Shown here piece after piece: positions 37,644 to 46,335 of a stretch of 64,000 nucleotides of DNA. Every line of letters begins with the position of its first letter. Within the stretch, counting starts at the first letter, position 1. The stretch is from positions 744,001 through 808,000 of the forward strand of contig NZ_PGTZ01000006.1 in NCBI RefSeq assembly GCF_002798015.1, read 5' to 3'. The notes under the pieces were generated by a model, which saw only the letters and a program-made list of their open reading frames with translations, did no database searches and was not told the DNA's origin. The stretch is from Luteimicrobium subarcticum. GTDB lineage: Bacteria; Actinomycetota; Actinomycetes; Actinomycetales; Cellulomonadaceae. The position numbers and the translations under genes are program-made.

Positions 37644-38300
37644 GTGCCGGACAACCCGTGGTTCTCGTGGAGCTACGTCACCTCGAGCTGGGACGAGCTC
37701 AGCACGCTGCTGTGGCAGCACGCGCTCATCACGGTCGAGGCGGTGCTCATCGCGTTCGTCGTGTCGGTGCCGCTGGCTGCGCTCGCGGCGCGCGTGCGGT
37801 GGCTCGCAGGGCCCATCCTCGCGGGCACGTCCGCGCTCTACACCATCCCGTCGCTCGCCCTGTTCGCGATCCTGGCCCCGGTGCTCGGCATCGGCCGCAC
37901 GTCCGTGCTGGTCGGGCTCGTGCTGTACGCGCTGGTGATCCTCGTGCGGAACACGCTCGCCGGGCTCCAGTCGGTCGACCCGGCGGTCCTCGACGCGGCC
38001 CGCGGGCTCGGGTTCGGCAGGTTCCGGCGCTTCTGGTCCGTCGAGCTCCCGGGGGCGCTGCCCGGCATCCTCGCCGGCCTGCGCCTCGCGACCGTGTCGA
38101 CCGTGGCGCTCGTGACCGTGGGCGTCGTCGTGGGCTACGGCGGGCTCGGCACCCTGATCCTGCGCGGCTTCCAGAGCTTCTACCGGGCCGAGATCATGAC
38201 GGCCACGCTCCTGTGCCTGCTGCTGGCGCTCGTCCTCGACGTCGTCATCTGGGCGGTCGGCCGTGCGCTCACGCCCTGGCGACGAGGGGCGGGCGCATGA
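37644..38300 (+). CDS. ABC transporter permease (OpuCB/ProW type)
   Basis: 218 aa with about six membrane helices. The EAA loop reads DAARGLGFGRFRRFWSVELP and is typical of the ProW/OpuCB family. It starts at a GTG with a leaderless-type promoter and overlaps the second permease by 4 bp. It forms the channel of the osmolyte importer with the next gene. Confidence 0.92.
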   Translation: MPDNPWFSWSYVTSSWDELSTLLWQHALITVEAVLIAFVVSVPLAALAARVRWLAGPILAGTSALYTIPSLALFAILAPVLGIGRTSVLVGLVLYALVILVRNTLAGLQSVDPAVLDAARGLGFGRFRRFWSVELPGALPGILAGLRLATVSTVALVTVGVVVGYGGLGTLILRGFQSFYRAEIMTATLLCLLLALVLDVVIWAVGRALTPWRRGAGA

Positions 38301-38995
38301 GCGACAACGTCCTGCACGACGCGTTCGTCTGGCTCAACGACCCGCTCAACTGGCAGGGGCCCGACGGCATCCTCACCCTGACCGCGCAGCACCTCGGGAT
38401 GACGGCGGCAGCGGTCGGCATCGCCGCGGTGATCGCGCTCCCGCTCGGTACCTGGCTGGGGCACGTCCGCCGGTTCGACCGGTTCAGCGCCGGCCTGCTC
38501 GTCGCCGCGAACACCTCACGTGCCCTTCCCACGCTGGGCGTCATCCTGCTGCTCGCCACGGCCGGGCTGTTCGGGAACACCGCGACCGTGATCGCGGCCG
38601 CGCTGTTCGCGATCCCCGTGATCCTCACGAACACCTACACGGGCGTGCGGGGCGTCGACGCGGGCGTGACGGACGCCGCGCGCGGCGTCGGCATGGGCGG
38701 GACCCGCATCGTCTGGCAGGTCGAGCTCCCGCTCGCGGTACCGCTCGTCGCGGCCGGGCTGCGCACCACGATCGTGCAGGTGGTCGCCACGATCCCGCTC
38801 GCGGCGCTCGCGGGCGGCGGTGGCCTCGGCCAGATCATCAACCTGGGGTTCGGCACGCAGAACTACGGCCAGGTGCTCGCCGGGGGGCTGCTCATCGCCG
38901 TCCTGTGCCTCGTGATCGACGGGATCCTCGCCGTCCTCCAACGGGTCGTCACGCCGCGCCCGCTGCGGGTGTCCGGGCGGCCGCGGACCGCCTGA
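38297..38995 (+). CDS. ABC transporter permease (OpuCD/ProW type)
   Basis: 232 aa, about six membrane helices, EAA loop DAARGVGMGGTRIVWQVELP, and a conserved TSRALPTLG segment. The ATG start overlaps the preceding stop (ATGA). Paralogue of the first permease; the two form a heterodimer in OpuC systems. A 133-bp gap follows before the binding protein. Confidence 0.92.
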   Translation: MSDNVLHDAFVWLNDPLNWQGPDGILTLTAQHLGMTAAAVGIAAVIALPLGTWLGHVRRFDRFSAGLLVAANTSRALPTLGVILLLATAGLFGNTATVIAAALFAIPVILTNTYTGVRGVDAGVTDAARGVGMGGTRIVWQVELPLAVPLVAAGLRTTIVQVVATIPLAALAGGGGLGQIINLGFGTQNYGQVLAGGLLIAVLCLVIDGILAVLQRVVTPRPLRVSGRPRTA

Positions 38996-39128
38996 CCTGC
39001 ACGCCCGCGCGGCGCCGGCCACGCCACCGGTTGCCGGGACCGGTCCCGCGTCATCGAATGGCACCTTGAGAAGCCTGCGTGCGACCCCTCGCACAGCCGC
39101 CACGCCCCGAACGGTCAGGAGCAGCACG

Positions 39129-40220
39129 ATGTCACCCTCCCTCCGCCCCGCACCTCTCGGCTCCCCACGCCGCCGCAGCGCCGGCACCCGCACGCTGCGG
39201 GCCGCCACCACCGTCGTCGCGGCGCTCGGCCTCGCCGCGTCGCTGGCCGCCTGCGGCGACTCCGGGTCGTCCGGCACCAAGGCGCCCGCCGCCACGGGCA
39301 GCGCCGCCGCGGCGACCTGCGACCCGGTCTCCGGCGACCAGCTCGTCGTGCTCACGGACGACAAGCACCTCCAGACCGTCGACAACATCATCCCGGCGCT
39401 CAACGCGAAGGCCGTCGAGGGCGACGAGGCGCTGGTACCGCTGCTCGATGCGGTGTCGGCGTCGTTCACGACGGATGACCTCATCGCGATGAACAAGGCG
39501 GTGGACGTCGACCGCCAGAAGTCGATCGTCGTCGCCAAGCAGTTCTTCGACGACCACGGGCTCGCGGCCCAGGACTCGGGCGTGGGGACGGGCAAGAAGG
39601 TCGTCATCGGCGCGGCGAACTTCTCCGAGAACCAGACGCTCGCCTACCTGTACCAGGACGTGCTGGTGTCGGCGGGCTACACCGTGACGGTGAAGACGGT
39701 GGGCAACCGCGAGCTGTACCTCCAGCAGCTCGAGAAGGGCGACCTCACGATGGTGCCCGAGTACACCGGGACGCTGACCGAGTTCCTCAACCAGAAGATC
39801 AACGGCTCGGACGCGGAGCCGAAGGCCAGCAGCGACCTCAACGCGACGGTCACGGCGCTGACGGACCTCGGCAAGCAGGTCGGTCTGACGTTCGGCAAGC
39901 CCGCGCAGGGGGCCGACCAGAACGCGTTCGCCGTGACGAACACGTTCGCGGACCAGCACCAGGTCAAGACCCTCTCCGACCTGGCGAGCAAGTGCGGCAA
40001 CCTGGCGCTCGGCGGCCCGCCGGAGTGCACGGAGCGGCCGTTCTGCCAGCCCGGCCTCGAGAAGACCTACGGTCTGACGTTCTCCAAGTTCACGTCCCTC
40101 GACGCCGGCGGCCCGCTCACCAAGACCGCGATCCTCAAGGGCCGCGTCGCCATCGGGCTCGTGTTCAGCTCGGACGGCCAGCTCGGAGGGTCCGACCCGA
40201 CGGCGACGAGCACGAGCTGA
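39129..40220 (+). CDS. Osmolyte-binding lipoprotein, circularly permuted
   Basis: 363 aa. A signal peptide ends in lipobox L-A-A-C with Cys42. Residues 70-145 (LVVLTDDKHLQTVDNIIPA through FTTDDLIAMN) match what is normally the C-terminal end of OpuCC/OsmF-type binding proteins. Residues 157-350 match the normal start (VVIGAANFSENQTLAYLY) onward and stop right after VFSSDGQL, where the displaced segment would usually continue. The fold is thus a circular permutation. ATG with AGGA upstream. It delivers ligand to the two permeases encoded just before it. Confidence 0.87.
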   Translation: MSPSLRPAPLGSPRRRSAGTRTLRAATTVVAALGLAASLAACGDSGSSGTKAPAATGSAAAATCDPVSGDQLVVLTDDKHLQTVDNIIPALNAKAVEGDEALVPLLDAVSASFTTDDLIAMNKAVDVDRQKSIVVAKQFFDDHGLAAQDSGVGTGKKVVIGAANFSENQTLAYLYQDVLVSAGYTVTVKTVGNRELYLQQLEKGDLTMVPEYTGTLTEFLNQKINGSDAEPKASSDLNATVTALTDLGKQVGLTFGKPAQGADQNAFAVTNTFADQHQVKTLSDLASKCGNLALGGPPECTERPFCQPGLEKTYGLTFSKFTSLDAGGPLTKTAILKGRVAIGLVFSSDGQLGGSDPTATSTS

Positions 40221-40231
40221 CGCGCGTCGCC

Positions 40232-40284
40232 ACGACGTGAGGCCGCCCACCACCCCGCGGGGTCGGTGGGCGGCCTCACGTCGT
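40232..40284. terminator. Strong bidirectional terminator
   Basis: Perfect 19-bp arms 40232-40250 and 40266-40284 with a 15-base loop that itself contains CCCCGCGGGG. Lies between the convergent binding-protein and ArsR genes. Confidence 0.8.
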
Positions 40285-40313
40285 CGCGGCCCCAGCCCCC
40301 GGGTCGCTGCGGC

Positions 40314-40991
40314 TCAGCCCGGCTCGACGGCGGGCGACCCGGCCCGCCGCGTCCGCGCGGCGCCGGCGCGGTCCTCGTGGTCGAGCTCCGGGTTGAGGGT
40401 CGCGAGCAGGCGCGCGTGCACGGCTCCCTCAGGGCGCAGCGCCGGGTCGGTCCCGCGGCCGGCGAAGGCGTCGACGAGGTGCTGGATCTGCGCACCCAGC
40501 GCGCGCAGCTCCTCGGCGGTGGCCCAGAATCCGGCCGTCGTGAACGTCACCGTCGAGACCCACTCGGGCGGCAGGGTCGCGGACGTCGCGAAGAAGCGGG
40601 CGAGGCGGGTCGCCTCGTGCTGCAGGTAGGCGGCGCTGATCACGCCGGACTCCTGCACGGAGCGGGCGTCGTGCGGGTCGGGCTCGAGCGACCGGTGCCG
40701 GTGCGCGGGTCGCCACGGCTTCTCCCGGCCGGTCGCCGCCGCACGCTCGATGAAGCCGGCCTTCTCGAGCTGGCGCAGGTGGAACGACGCGTTCGCGACG
40801 CTCTGCCCCGTGAGCTCGCCGAGCTCGCTCGCCGTGGCCTCACCGAGCTCGTCGAGCTGTGCGAGGAGCTCGACGCGCAGCGGGTGCGCGAAGGCCCGCA
40901 GGACGACCGGGTCGTCCGTCCGGAAGACGGCGCGCTCGGAGACCGCTGGTGCGGTGCCCTCGCCGGTCGTGCGCGCGACGCCGTCGGTCAC
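40314..40991 (-). CDS. ArsR-type winged-helix regulator
   Basis: 225 aa. The winged helix is at about 28-85 (LRAFAHPLRVELLAQL, ASELGELTGQSVANASFHLRQLEKAG). The C-terminal 140 residues are helical and contain no Cys, so metal sensing through thiolates is unlikely. The GTG start overlaps the 48-aa gene by 4 bp. The operator-like palindrome at 41176-41225 suggests autoregulation. The controlled function is unknown. Confidence 0.85.
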   Translation of the reverse strand: MTDGVARTTGEGTAPAVSERAVFRTDDPVVLRAFAHPLRVELLAQLDELGEATASELGELTGQSVANASFHLRQLEKAGFIERAAATGREKPWRPAHRHRSLEPDPHDARSVQESGVISAAYLQHEATRLARFFATSATLPPEWVSTVTFTTAGFWATAEELRALGAQIQHLVDAFAGRGTDPALRPEGAVHARLLATLNPELDHEDRAGAARTRRAGSPAVEPG

Positions 40992-41134
40992 AGCGGACGC
41001 TCGAGCCCGGCCTCGTTCCGACGGCGCTCGTCACGCCGGCGACGCAGCTCGTTCTCGCGCTCGACGCGGAACGTCTCGTGGTGCGCCGGGCGCTCGGACG
41101 GCCCGCGGACGGTCATGAAGTGGACCTCGAACAT
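40988..41134 (-). CDS. Small basic protein (48 aa) coupled to the ArsR gene
   Basis: Short, highly charged protein with an Arg/Glu-rich second half (ELRRRRDERRRNEAG), no membrane helix. The ATG at 41134 has GGAGG at good spacing, and the stop overlaps the ArsR start, so it is a real translated leader gene of the operon. I do not recognise the family. It may be a coupling peptide or a partner of the regulator. Confidence 0.6.
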   Translation of the reverse strand: MFEVHFMTVRGPSERPAHHETFRVERENELRRRRDERRRNEAGLERPL

Positions 41135-41175
41135 GGTGCCCTCCCGCTGACGAGGGGCCGCCGACGCGACCCGAT

Positions 41176-41225
41176 ATCCGCAACAGTAGTTGCGCAACAT
41201 TCCTTGCGCAAGAGTTGTTGCGGAT
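41176..41225. promoter_or_regulatory. 50-bp quasi-palindromic operator upstream of ArsR operon
   Basis: Outer arms ATCCGCAACA (41176-41185) and TGTTGCGGAT (41216-41225) enclose two perfect palindromes, GTTGCGCAAC (41189-41198) and CTTGCGCAAG (41203-41212). Their centres are symmetric about the same axis, 14 bp apart. This looks like a two-dimer binding site for the winged-helix regulator. Confidence 0.75.
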
Positions 41226-41243
41226 TCGGGATCGCGTCACCCG

Positions 41244-42773
41244 TCAGAGCCCGTACGTCTCCAGGAGCCGCAACCACACCTCCGACACCGTCGGGTAGGC
41301 GGGCACGGCGTGCCAGAGGCGGTCGAGCGGCACCTCGCCCACGACGGCGATCGTGGCGGCGTGCAGCATCTCGCCGGCCTCGGGTCCGACGAACGTCGCG
41401 CCGACCACGACGCGGCGCGCCTCGTCGACGACGAGCTGCGCCGTCCCTGCGTAGTGCGTACCCATGAGCGAGCCGCCGGCGACGTCGCCGAGCCCGAACG
41501 ACACGGTCCGGACGTCGAGGCCGGCGTCGTGCGCAGCCTGCTCCGTCAGGCCCACGCTGGCCACCTGGGGACGCGTGAACACCACCTGGGTCTGCGCGGT
41601 GTGGTCCGCCGACGCCGCGAACCGCGACCACGGTGCGACCGCGTCCGCCGCGGCACGGCCGTCGGGCGTGGCCGGGGCCGGCACGCTGTCGCCGGACGCG
41701 TCGGGCGAGCCGAACCGGGCGGCGATGACGTCGCCCGCGACCCGGCCCTGGTACTTGCCCTGGTGCGTGGTGGCGACGCGCCCGGTGACGTCACCGGTGG
41801 CGAACAGCCACCCGCCCTCGACCCCGTCGACCAGCAGGTCGTCGCCGACGGGCAGCCCGCGGCGCAGGTCCGTGAGCCCGACCGCGTCGAGGCCGACGTC
41901 GTCCGTCCGGGGGACGCGACCCGTCGCGGCGAGCACCTCGGACGCCGTCACCTCGTGCTCGCCCTGCGGGTCCGTGAACGCGACGGTCACCGAGCCGTCG
42001 TCGTGCCGTGTGACGCGCGTGGGCGACGCACCGAGCCGGACGTCCACGCCGCCCTCGCGCAGCCCGGCGCCGACCTGCTCGCCCGCGAACGCCTCGAACG
42101 GGCGCAGCAGCCCGCTGCGCGCGAGCAGGGTCACGCTCGCGCCCAGGTCCGCGTACGCCGTCGCCATCTCGCAGGCGACGACGCCGCCGCCGAGCACGAC
42201 GAGCGACTCCGGGACCTGCTGCGCGGACGTCGCCTCGCGGCTCCCCCACGGACCGGCGTCCAGCAGGCCCGGCACGTCCGGGAGCACGGGCACGCTGCCC
42301 GTCGCGACGACGACCGCGTGCCGCGCCTGCACGAGGTGCGCGGGAGCGTCGAACGTGTCGGACGCCGCCGACGGCGACACCTCGACGAGCTTCGGGCCGA
42401 CCAGCCGTCCGTGCCCGCGCAGCAGCGCGATCCCCGCGCCGTCGAGCCACTGGACCTGACCTGCGTCGTCCCAGTCGCTCGTGAAGGTGTCGCGCGTCGC
42501 GAGCACCGCCGCCGCGTCGAGGTCCGCCGACGCCGACACCCCCGCGACGTCGCGCGCCGCCGCGAGCGCGGCGCCGGGGCGCAGGAGCGCCTTCGACGGC
42601 ATGCACGCCCAGTACGAGCACTCGCCGCCGACGAGCTCGGACTCGACGATCGCGACGGTGAGGCCGGTGCGCCCGGCCCGGTCCGCGACGTTCTCGCCCA
42701 CCGGCCCGCCGCCGATGACGACGACGTCGTAGGTCAGGTCGGGCGTGCGGTCGGATCCCGTGTCTGCAGTCAT
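41244..42773 (-). CDS. FAD-dependent pyridine nucleotide-disulfide oxidoreductase
   Basis: 509 aa of the LpdA/MerA family. FAD motif VVVIGGGPVGENVA near the start, redox pair Cys52 and Cys57 (GGECSYWACMPSK), NAD(P) motif VVLGGGVVACEMA, and the late FAD motif LFATGDVTGR. The C-terminal HxHPTLSE block reads AYPTVSE, so the usual catalytic His is Tyr; it is unlikely to be lipoamide dehydrogenase itself. An ATG with GACGAT six bases upstream. Substrate unknown. Confidence 0.85.
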   Translation of the reverse strand: MTADTGSDRTPDLTYDVVVIGGGPVGENVADRAGRTGLTVAIVESELVGGECSYWACMPSKALLRPGAALAAARDVAGVSASADLDAAAVLATRDTFTSDWDDAGQVQWLDGAGIALLRGHGRLVGPKLVEVSPSAASDTFDAPAHLVQARHAVVVATGSVPVLPDVPGLLDAGPWGSREATSAQQVPESLVVLGGGVVACEMATAYADLGASVTLLARSGLLRPFEAFAGEQVGAGLREGGVDVRLGASPTRVTRHDDGSVTVAFTDPQGEHEVTASEVLAATGRVPRTDDVGLDAVGLTDLRRGLPVGDDLLVDGVEGGWLFATGDVTGRVATTHQGKYQGRVAGDVIAARFGSPDASGDSVPAPATPDGRAAADAVAPWSRFAASADHTAQTQVVFTRPQVASVGLTEQAAHDAGLDVRTVSFGLGDVAGGSLMGTHYAGTAQLVVDEARRVVVGATFVGPEAGEMLHAATIAVVGEVPLDRLWHAVPAYPTVSEVWLRLLETYGL

Positions 42774-42817
42774 CTGTCGATCGTCGCCTCCCGCCGCGCG
42801 CGCCGCAGCGCGGACGC

Positions 42818-43945
42818 TCAGGAGACGGTGACGTCGCCCGTGGACGACGGGACCAGCTCGATCCACGTCTGCCCGGGTGCGAGCAGGACGTCCTTGCCGC
42901 CGGCCCTGACGTGCAGCACGGACTTCTGGTCCTTCTTGCTCCAGGTGACGCTGAGCGCCTTCCCGCCCGTGAGGACGATCGCGTGGCCCGACCCGATCAC
43001 CTCGGTCTCCGGGACGGGGTTGCCCGCCGGGTCCTTGTACGTGGTGTTCACGACGTCGACCCGCAGCACCACGACGTTCGTCGCGGACAGCCGCACCCCC
43101 GCGGTCGACACGGACGGCACGCCCCGCTCGTCGCGCAGGTACGTGCGGGTCTTCGTGCTGTACGTCCAGCCCGGCTGGTAGGCGGGCGACATGCGGATCG
43201 CGGCCTTCGTGCCCGGGGTGCCGTCCTCGACGGCCGTCGCCTCGGACGCCGCGCCCGCGAACCGGAGCTGCTGCGGCGGCGGTGACGTCCGGTCGTCGTC
43301 CGCCTGGGCCCACAGGTCCTTCGTGCCGACGTACACGTTGTGCGGCGCGTACCGGGTCGGGTCCCGGAGGAAGCCCGCGGACCCGCCGTCCATGCTGAGC
43401 ACCTGCGTCCCGGACGCACCGACCGCCTGGACGAACGGCCTCTGGCCGCCCGAGAACGCCAGGACGCCGTGCAGCGGCGCCACGATGTTCGGGTCCATCG
43501 GACGCACGGAGCGAACGGGCTCGACCCGCTCCGCCTCCTTCGACTGGTACACCGCGAGGAAGCGGGTGATGCCGCCCTCGACGACCTCCTCCCAGACCAT
43601 GTCGGCCTGCTCGAGGCCGGTCTGCGGGCGGGCGTCCGTCGAGTTCTCGACCTTGATCCCGAGGGCGGGACGGTCCGCGACCCGGGTCGCGGGCATGCCC
43701 GTCAGGGGCCAGACGACCGGCTTCCGCGTCGGCGTCGGGGTCGGCGTCGGGGTGACGACGGGCCCGGCGGTCTCCGCGAGCGTCGCTGTCGGCGCCGGGT
43801 CGCCGTGCGCCGAGCACCCCGCGACGACGAGCAGGACGCCGAGGATCGTCAGCGCTCCCGTCGGCACTGCCGCGGGTCGGCGGGCGTGACCCGCCACGGG
43901 TCGGGGCGCATGAGCCAGGACAAGGTGTCGTGCCCGCTCGCGCAA
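42818..43945 (-). CDS. DUF3048 lipoprotein
   Basis: 375 aa as drawn. A signal peptide ends in lipobox V-A-G-C, followed by a Thr/Pro linker (TPTPTPTPT) and the DUF3048 domain (PLTGMP, RPALGIKVEN, ARPQTGLEQADMVWEE, RPMDPNIVAPL). TTG at 43945 is chosen because GGAGGAGGAG precedes it at ideal spacing; a shorter GTG start at 43897 is possible. TAGGGT at 44008-44013 (minus) is a candidate -10 giving a leader of about 55 bases. YerB-like proteins of this type sit at the envelope; function unknown. Confidence 0.82.
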   Translation of the reverse strand: MRERARHLVLAHAPRPVAGHARRPAAVPTGALTILGVLLVVAGCSAHGDPAPTATLAETAGPVVTPTPTPTPTRKPVVWPLTGMPATRVADRPALGIKVENSTDARPQTGLEQADMVWEEVVEGGITRFLAVYQSKEAERVEPVRSVRPMDPNIVAPLHGVLAFSGGQRPFVQAVGASGTQVLSMDGGSAGFLRDPTRYAPHNVYVGTKDLWAQADDDRTSPPPQQLRFAGAASEATAVEDGTPGTKAAIRMSPAYQPGWTYSTKTRTYLRDERGVPSVSTAGVRLSATNVVVLRVDVVNTTYKDPAGNPVPETEVIGSGHAIVLTGGKALSVTWSKKDQKSVLHVRAGGKDVLLAPGQTWIELVPSSTGDVTVS

Positions 43946-44062
43946 CGCTCCTCCTCCGGCGGACCGTTCGCCCGGGCGTCCGTCGCGCCCCACGTGTCCT
44001 GCGCCACACCCTAGGTGCCCCGGGCGGCCGTCCACGGGACCGTCCGGCCGTGTCCGCGCGCC

Positions 44063-44068
44063 TACGCT
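44063..44068 (+). promoter_or_regulatory. -10 box, leaderless menE
   Basis: TACGCT six bases before the GTG. Confidence 0.55.
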
Positions 44069-44074
44069 GGACGG

Positions 44075-45352
44075 GTGCCCCCCGTCGTCGTCCCCGCGTC
44101 GCTCCCCGAGCTCGCCGCAGCCCTCCAGGACGCGCTCGCCGGGCCCGCGGACGACGCACCCGTCGTCGCGTTGCGCCCCCTCCTGCACGCCGCCGCGCCG
44201 CTGCCGACGGGCGGCGCGCTCGTCGTGCGGACGTCCGGGTCGACGGGTGACGCCCGCGAGGTCGTCCTGCCCCGCGCCGCGCTGCTCGCCTCGATCGGCG
44301 CGACGGCCCGGCGGCTCGGCGGCCACGGCCGGTGGCTGCTCGCGCTGCCCTGGGAGCACGTCGCGGGCGCGCAGGTGGTCGCGCGCGCGGTCGTGTCGCA
44401 GGCCGTCCGCGGCGGCGACCTGCCGTGCGCCGCGCTGCCGGACGTCCCGTTCACGCCCGACGCGTTCGCCGACGCCGCCGAGCCGTTCCTCGATGTCGAC
44501 ATCGGCGACGGCGCCTCGCCCGCCTACCTGTCGCTCGTGCCCACCCAGCTCCATCGCCTCCTGACGGATGCCGCGACCGACGCCGTGACCGACCCCGCCG
44601 GCCCGGAGCCGCGGCCCGGGGGCCGAGCGCTCGCCGCGCTGCGCCGGTTCGACGCCGTCCTGCTCGGCGGAGCGGCCGTCGCCCCCGACCTGCTCTCCCG
44701 GGCGCGCGCCGCCCGCGTCCGCGTCGTGACCACGTACGGCATGTCGGAGACGTGCGGCGGGTGCGTCTACGACGGACGCCCGCTCGACGGCGTCCGCGTC
44801 GAGCTCGACGGCGACGGTCGGGTCCTGCTGCGCGGGCCGATGGTCGCCGCCGGGTACCTCGGCGACCCGGGCACGACGGCCGCGGCGTTCGGCGACGGTC
44901 CGGACCGGTTCTTCCGCACCTCGGACCTCGGGGCGTTCGCCGACGACGGGCGGCTGCGCGTCCTGGGGCGCGCGGACGACGTCGTCGTCACGGGCGGCGA
45001 GAAGGTCGCACCGCTGGCGGTCGAGCACGCGCTCACCGCCGCGGCCGACCTGTGGAAGCCCCCGCTGTGGCCGCGCGGCAGCACTCCCGAGGTGTGCGTG
45101 GTCGGCGTGCCGGACGCGGAGTGGGGCCAGGCCGTCGTCGCGGTCGTCGTCGACCCAGCCGCGCACGCCGCGGCTCCGGCCCCCGACGCGCTGCGCACCG
45201 CGGTCCGCGCGGCCGTCACGGCGCGCGCCTCGTCGCGTGCGGCCCCCCGCCACGTCGTCGTCGTGCCGTCGCTGCCGCTGCGCGGACCTGGGAAGATCGA
45301 CCGGACGGGACTCGCCGCGCTCGTCCGGGACGTCGTCGGCCGGACGGGCTAG
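44075..45352 (+). CDS. menE: o-Succinylbenzoate-CoA ligase
   Basis: 425 aa acyl-adenylating enzyme that activates o-succinylbenzoate. ATP motif VRTSGSTGD (51-59), TYGMSETCGG, the TSDLG hinge region and the catalytic Lys in GPGKIDRTG are complete. It is shorter than typical ligases because the N-terminal region is compact, as in mycobacterial MenE. GTG start, no ribosome site, leaderless-type box. Followed by menA after 98 bp. Confidence 0.93.
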   Translation: MPPVVVPASLPELAAALQDALAGPADDAPVVALRPLLHAAAPLPTGGALVVRTSGSTGDAREVVLPRAALLASIGATARRLGGHGRWLLALPWEHVAGAQVVARAVVSQAVRGGDLPCAALPDVPFTPDAFADAAEPFLDVDIGDGASPAYLSLVPTQLHRLLTDAATDAVTDPAGPEPRPGGRALAALRRFDAVLLGGAAVAPDLLSRARAARVRVVTTYGMSETCGGCVYDGRPLDGVRVELDGDGRVLLRGPMVAAGYLGDPGTTAAAFGDGPDRFFRTSDLGAFADDGRLRVLGRADDVVVTGGEKVAPLAVEHALTAAADLWKPPLWPRGSTPEVCVVGVPDAEWGQAVVAVVVDPAAHAAAPAPDALRTAVRAAVTARASSRAAPRHVVVVPSLPLRGPGKIDRTGLAALVRDVVGRTG

Positions 45353-45390
45353 AACCGGCACCCGCCCCGGCACGGCACTCCTGGAGCACC

Positions 45391-45440
45391 AGCACCGCGC
45401 CACCACCCACCGCACCACCCCCGCCACACGCACACCGAGC
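45391..45440 (+). other. C-rich, G-poor, T-free spacer before menA (rut-like)
   Basis: Fifty bases with about 30 C, 8 G and no T, an abrupt change from the balanced C/G of the region. Such stretches can load Rho, so it might allow attenuation between menE and menA. Confidence 0.3.
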
Positions 45441-45450
45441 AAGGAGCACC

Positions 45451-46335
45451 ATGGCCACGACCGCCCAGTGGGTGGAGGGCGCCCGCCCCCGCACCCTTCC
45501 CGCCGCCGCGACCCCCGTCATCGTGGGCAGCGGCGCCGCGGCGCAGGCGGACGGGTTCGCGCTGTGGCCCGCGCTGCTCGCGCTGGGCGTGGCGCTGGCG
45601 CTCCAAGTCGGCGTCAACTACGCGAACGACTACTCGGACGGGGTCCGCGGCACCGACTCCGACCGGGTCGGCCCGCTGCGCCTCACCGCGCAGCACCTCA
45701 CGCTCGCGCGCAACGTCCGCAACGCGGCGTTCGCAGCGTTCGGGGTCGCCGGCGTGCTGGGCTTCGTGCTGGTCGCCGTGTCGGGCACGTGGTGGCTCCT
45801 CGCCGTCGGTGTGCTGTGCGTGGCCGCGGCCTGGTACTACACGGGCGGCAAGCGCCCCTACGGGTACGCGGGGTTCGGCGACGTCGGCGTGTTCGTGTTC
45901 TTCGGGCTCGTCGCGGTCCTCGGCACCACGTACACGCAGCTCGCCTACCGCGGCGACGCGCGCATCACCTGGCCGAGCCTGCTCGGCGCCGTCGCGGTCG
46001 GGCTGCTCGCCTGCGCGATCCTCATGATCAACAACGTCCGCGACATCCCGACCGACCTGCCCGCGGGCAAGATGACGCTCGCCGTCCGCCTCGGCGACTA
46101 CCGCGCCCGCCGCGTGTACGTCGCCGAGCTGTGGCTGCCGCTCGCGCTCGGCGTCGCGTGCGCGTTCTGGGCGCCCTGGACGCTCCTGGTGCTCGTGCTG
46201 CTGCTCCCCGCGGCCCTCCTGTCGATCCCCGTGGTCGTCGGCGCGTACGGGCGCGCGCTCGTCCCCGTCCTCGCCGCGACGGGCTTCTACGAGCTCGCGT
46301 TCGGGGTGCTGCTCGGGCTGGGGCTCGCGCTCTGA
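45451..46335 (+). CDS. menA: 1,4-Dihydroxy-2-naphthoate polyprenyltransferase
   Basis: 294 aa UbiA-superfamily membrane prenyltransferase with about eight to nine helices. First Asp motif NYANDYSDGVRGTDSDR (57-72) and second motif NNVRDIPTDLPAGKMTLAVR are complete. It joins the polyprenyl tail to DHNA in the membrane. ATG with AAGGAG at good spacing, unlike the leaderless menE before it. Its 3' end overlaps the convergent VanZ gene by 49 bp. Confidence 0.95.
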   Translation: MATTAQWVEGARPRTLPAAATPVIVGSGAAAQADGFALWPALLALGVALALQVGVNYANDYSDGVRGTDSDRVGPLRLTAQHLTLARNVRNAAFAAFGVAGVLGFVLVAVSGTWWLLAVGVLCVAAAWYYTGGKRPYGYAGFGDVGVFVFFGLVAVLGTTYTQLAYRGDARITWPSLLGAVAVGLLACAILMINNVRDIPTDLPAGKMTLAVRLGDYRARRVYVAELWLPLALGVACAFWAPWTLLVLVLLLPAALLSIPVVVGAYGRALVPVLAATGFYELAFGVLLGLGLAL

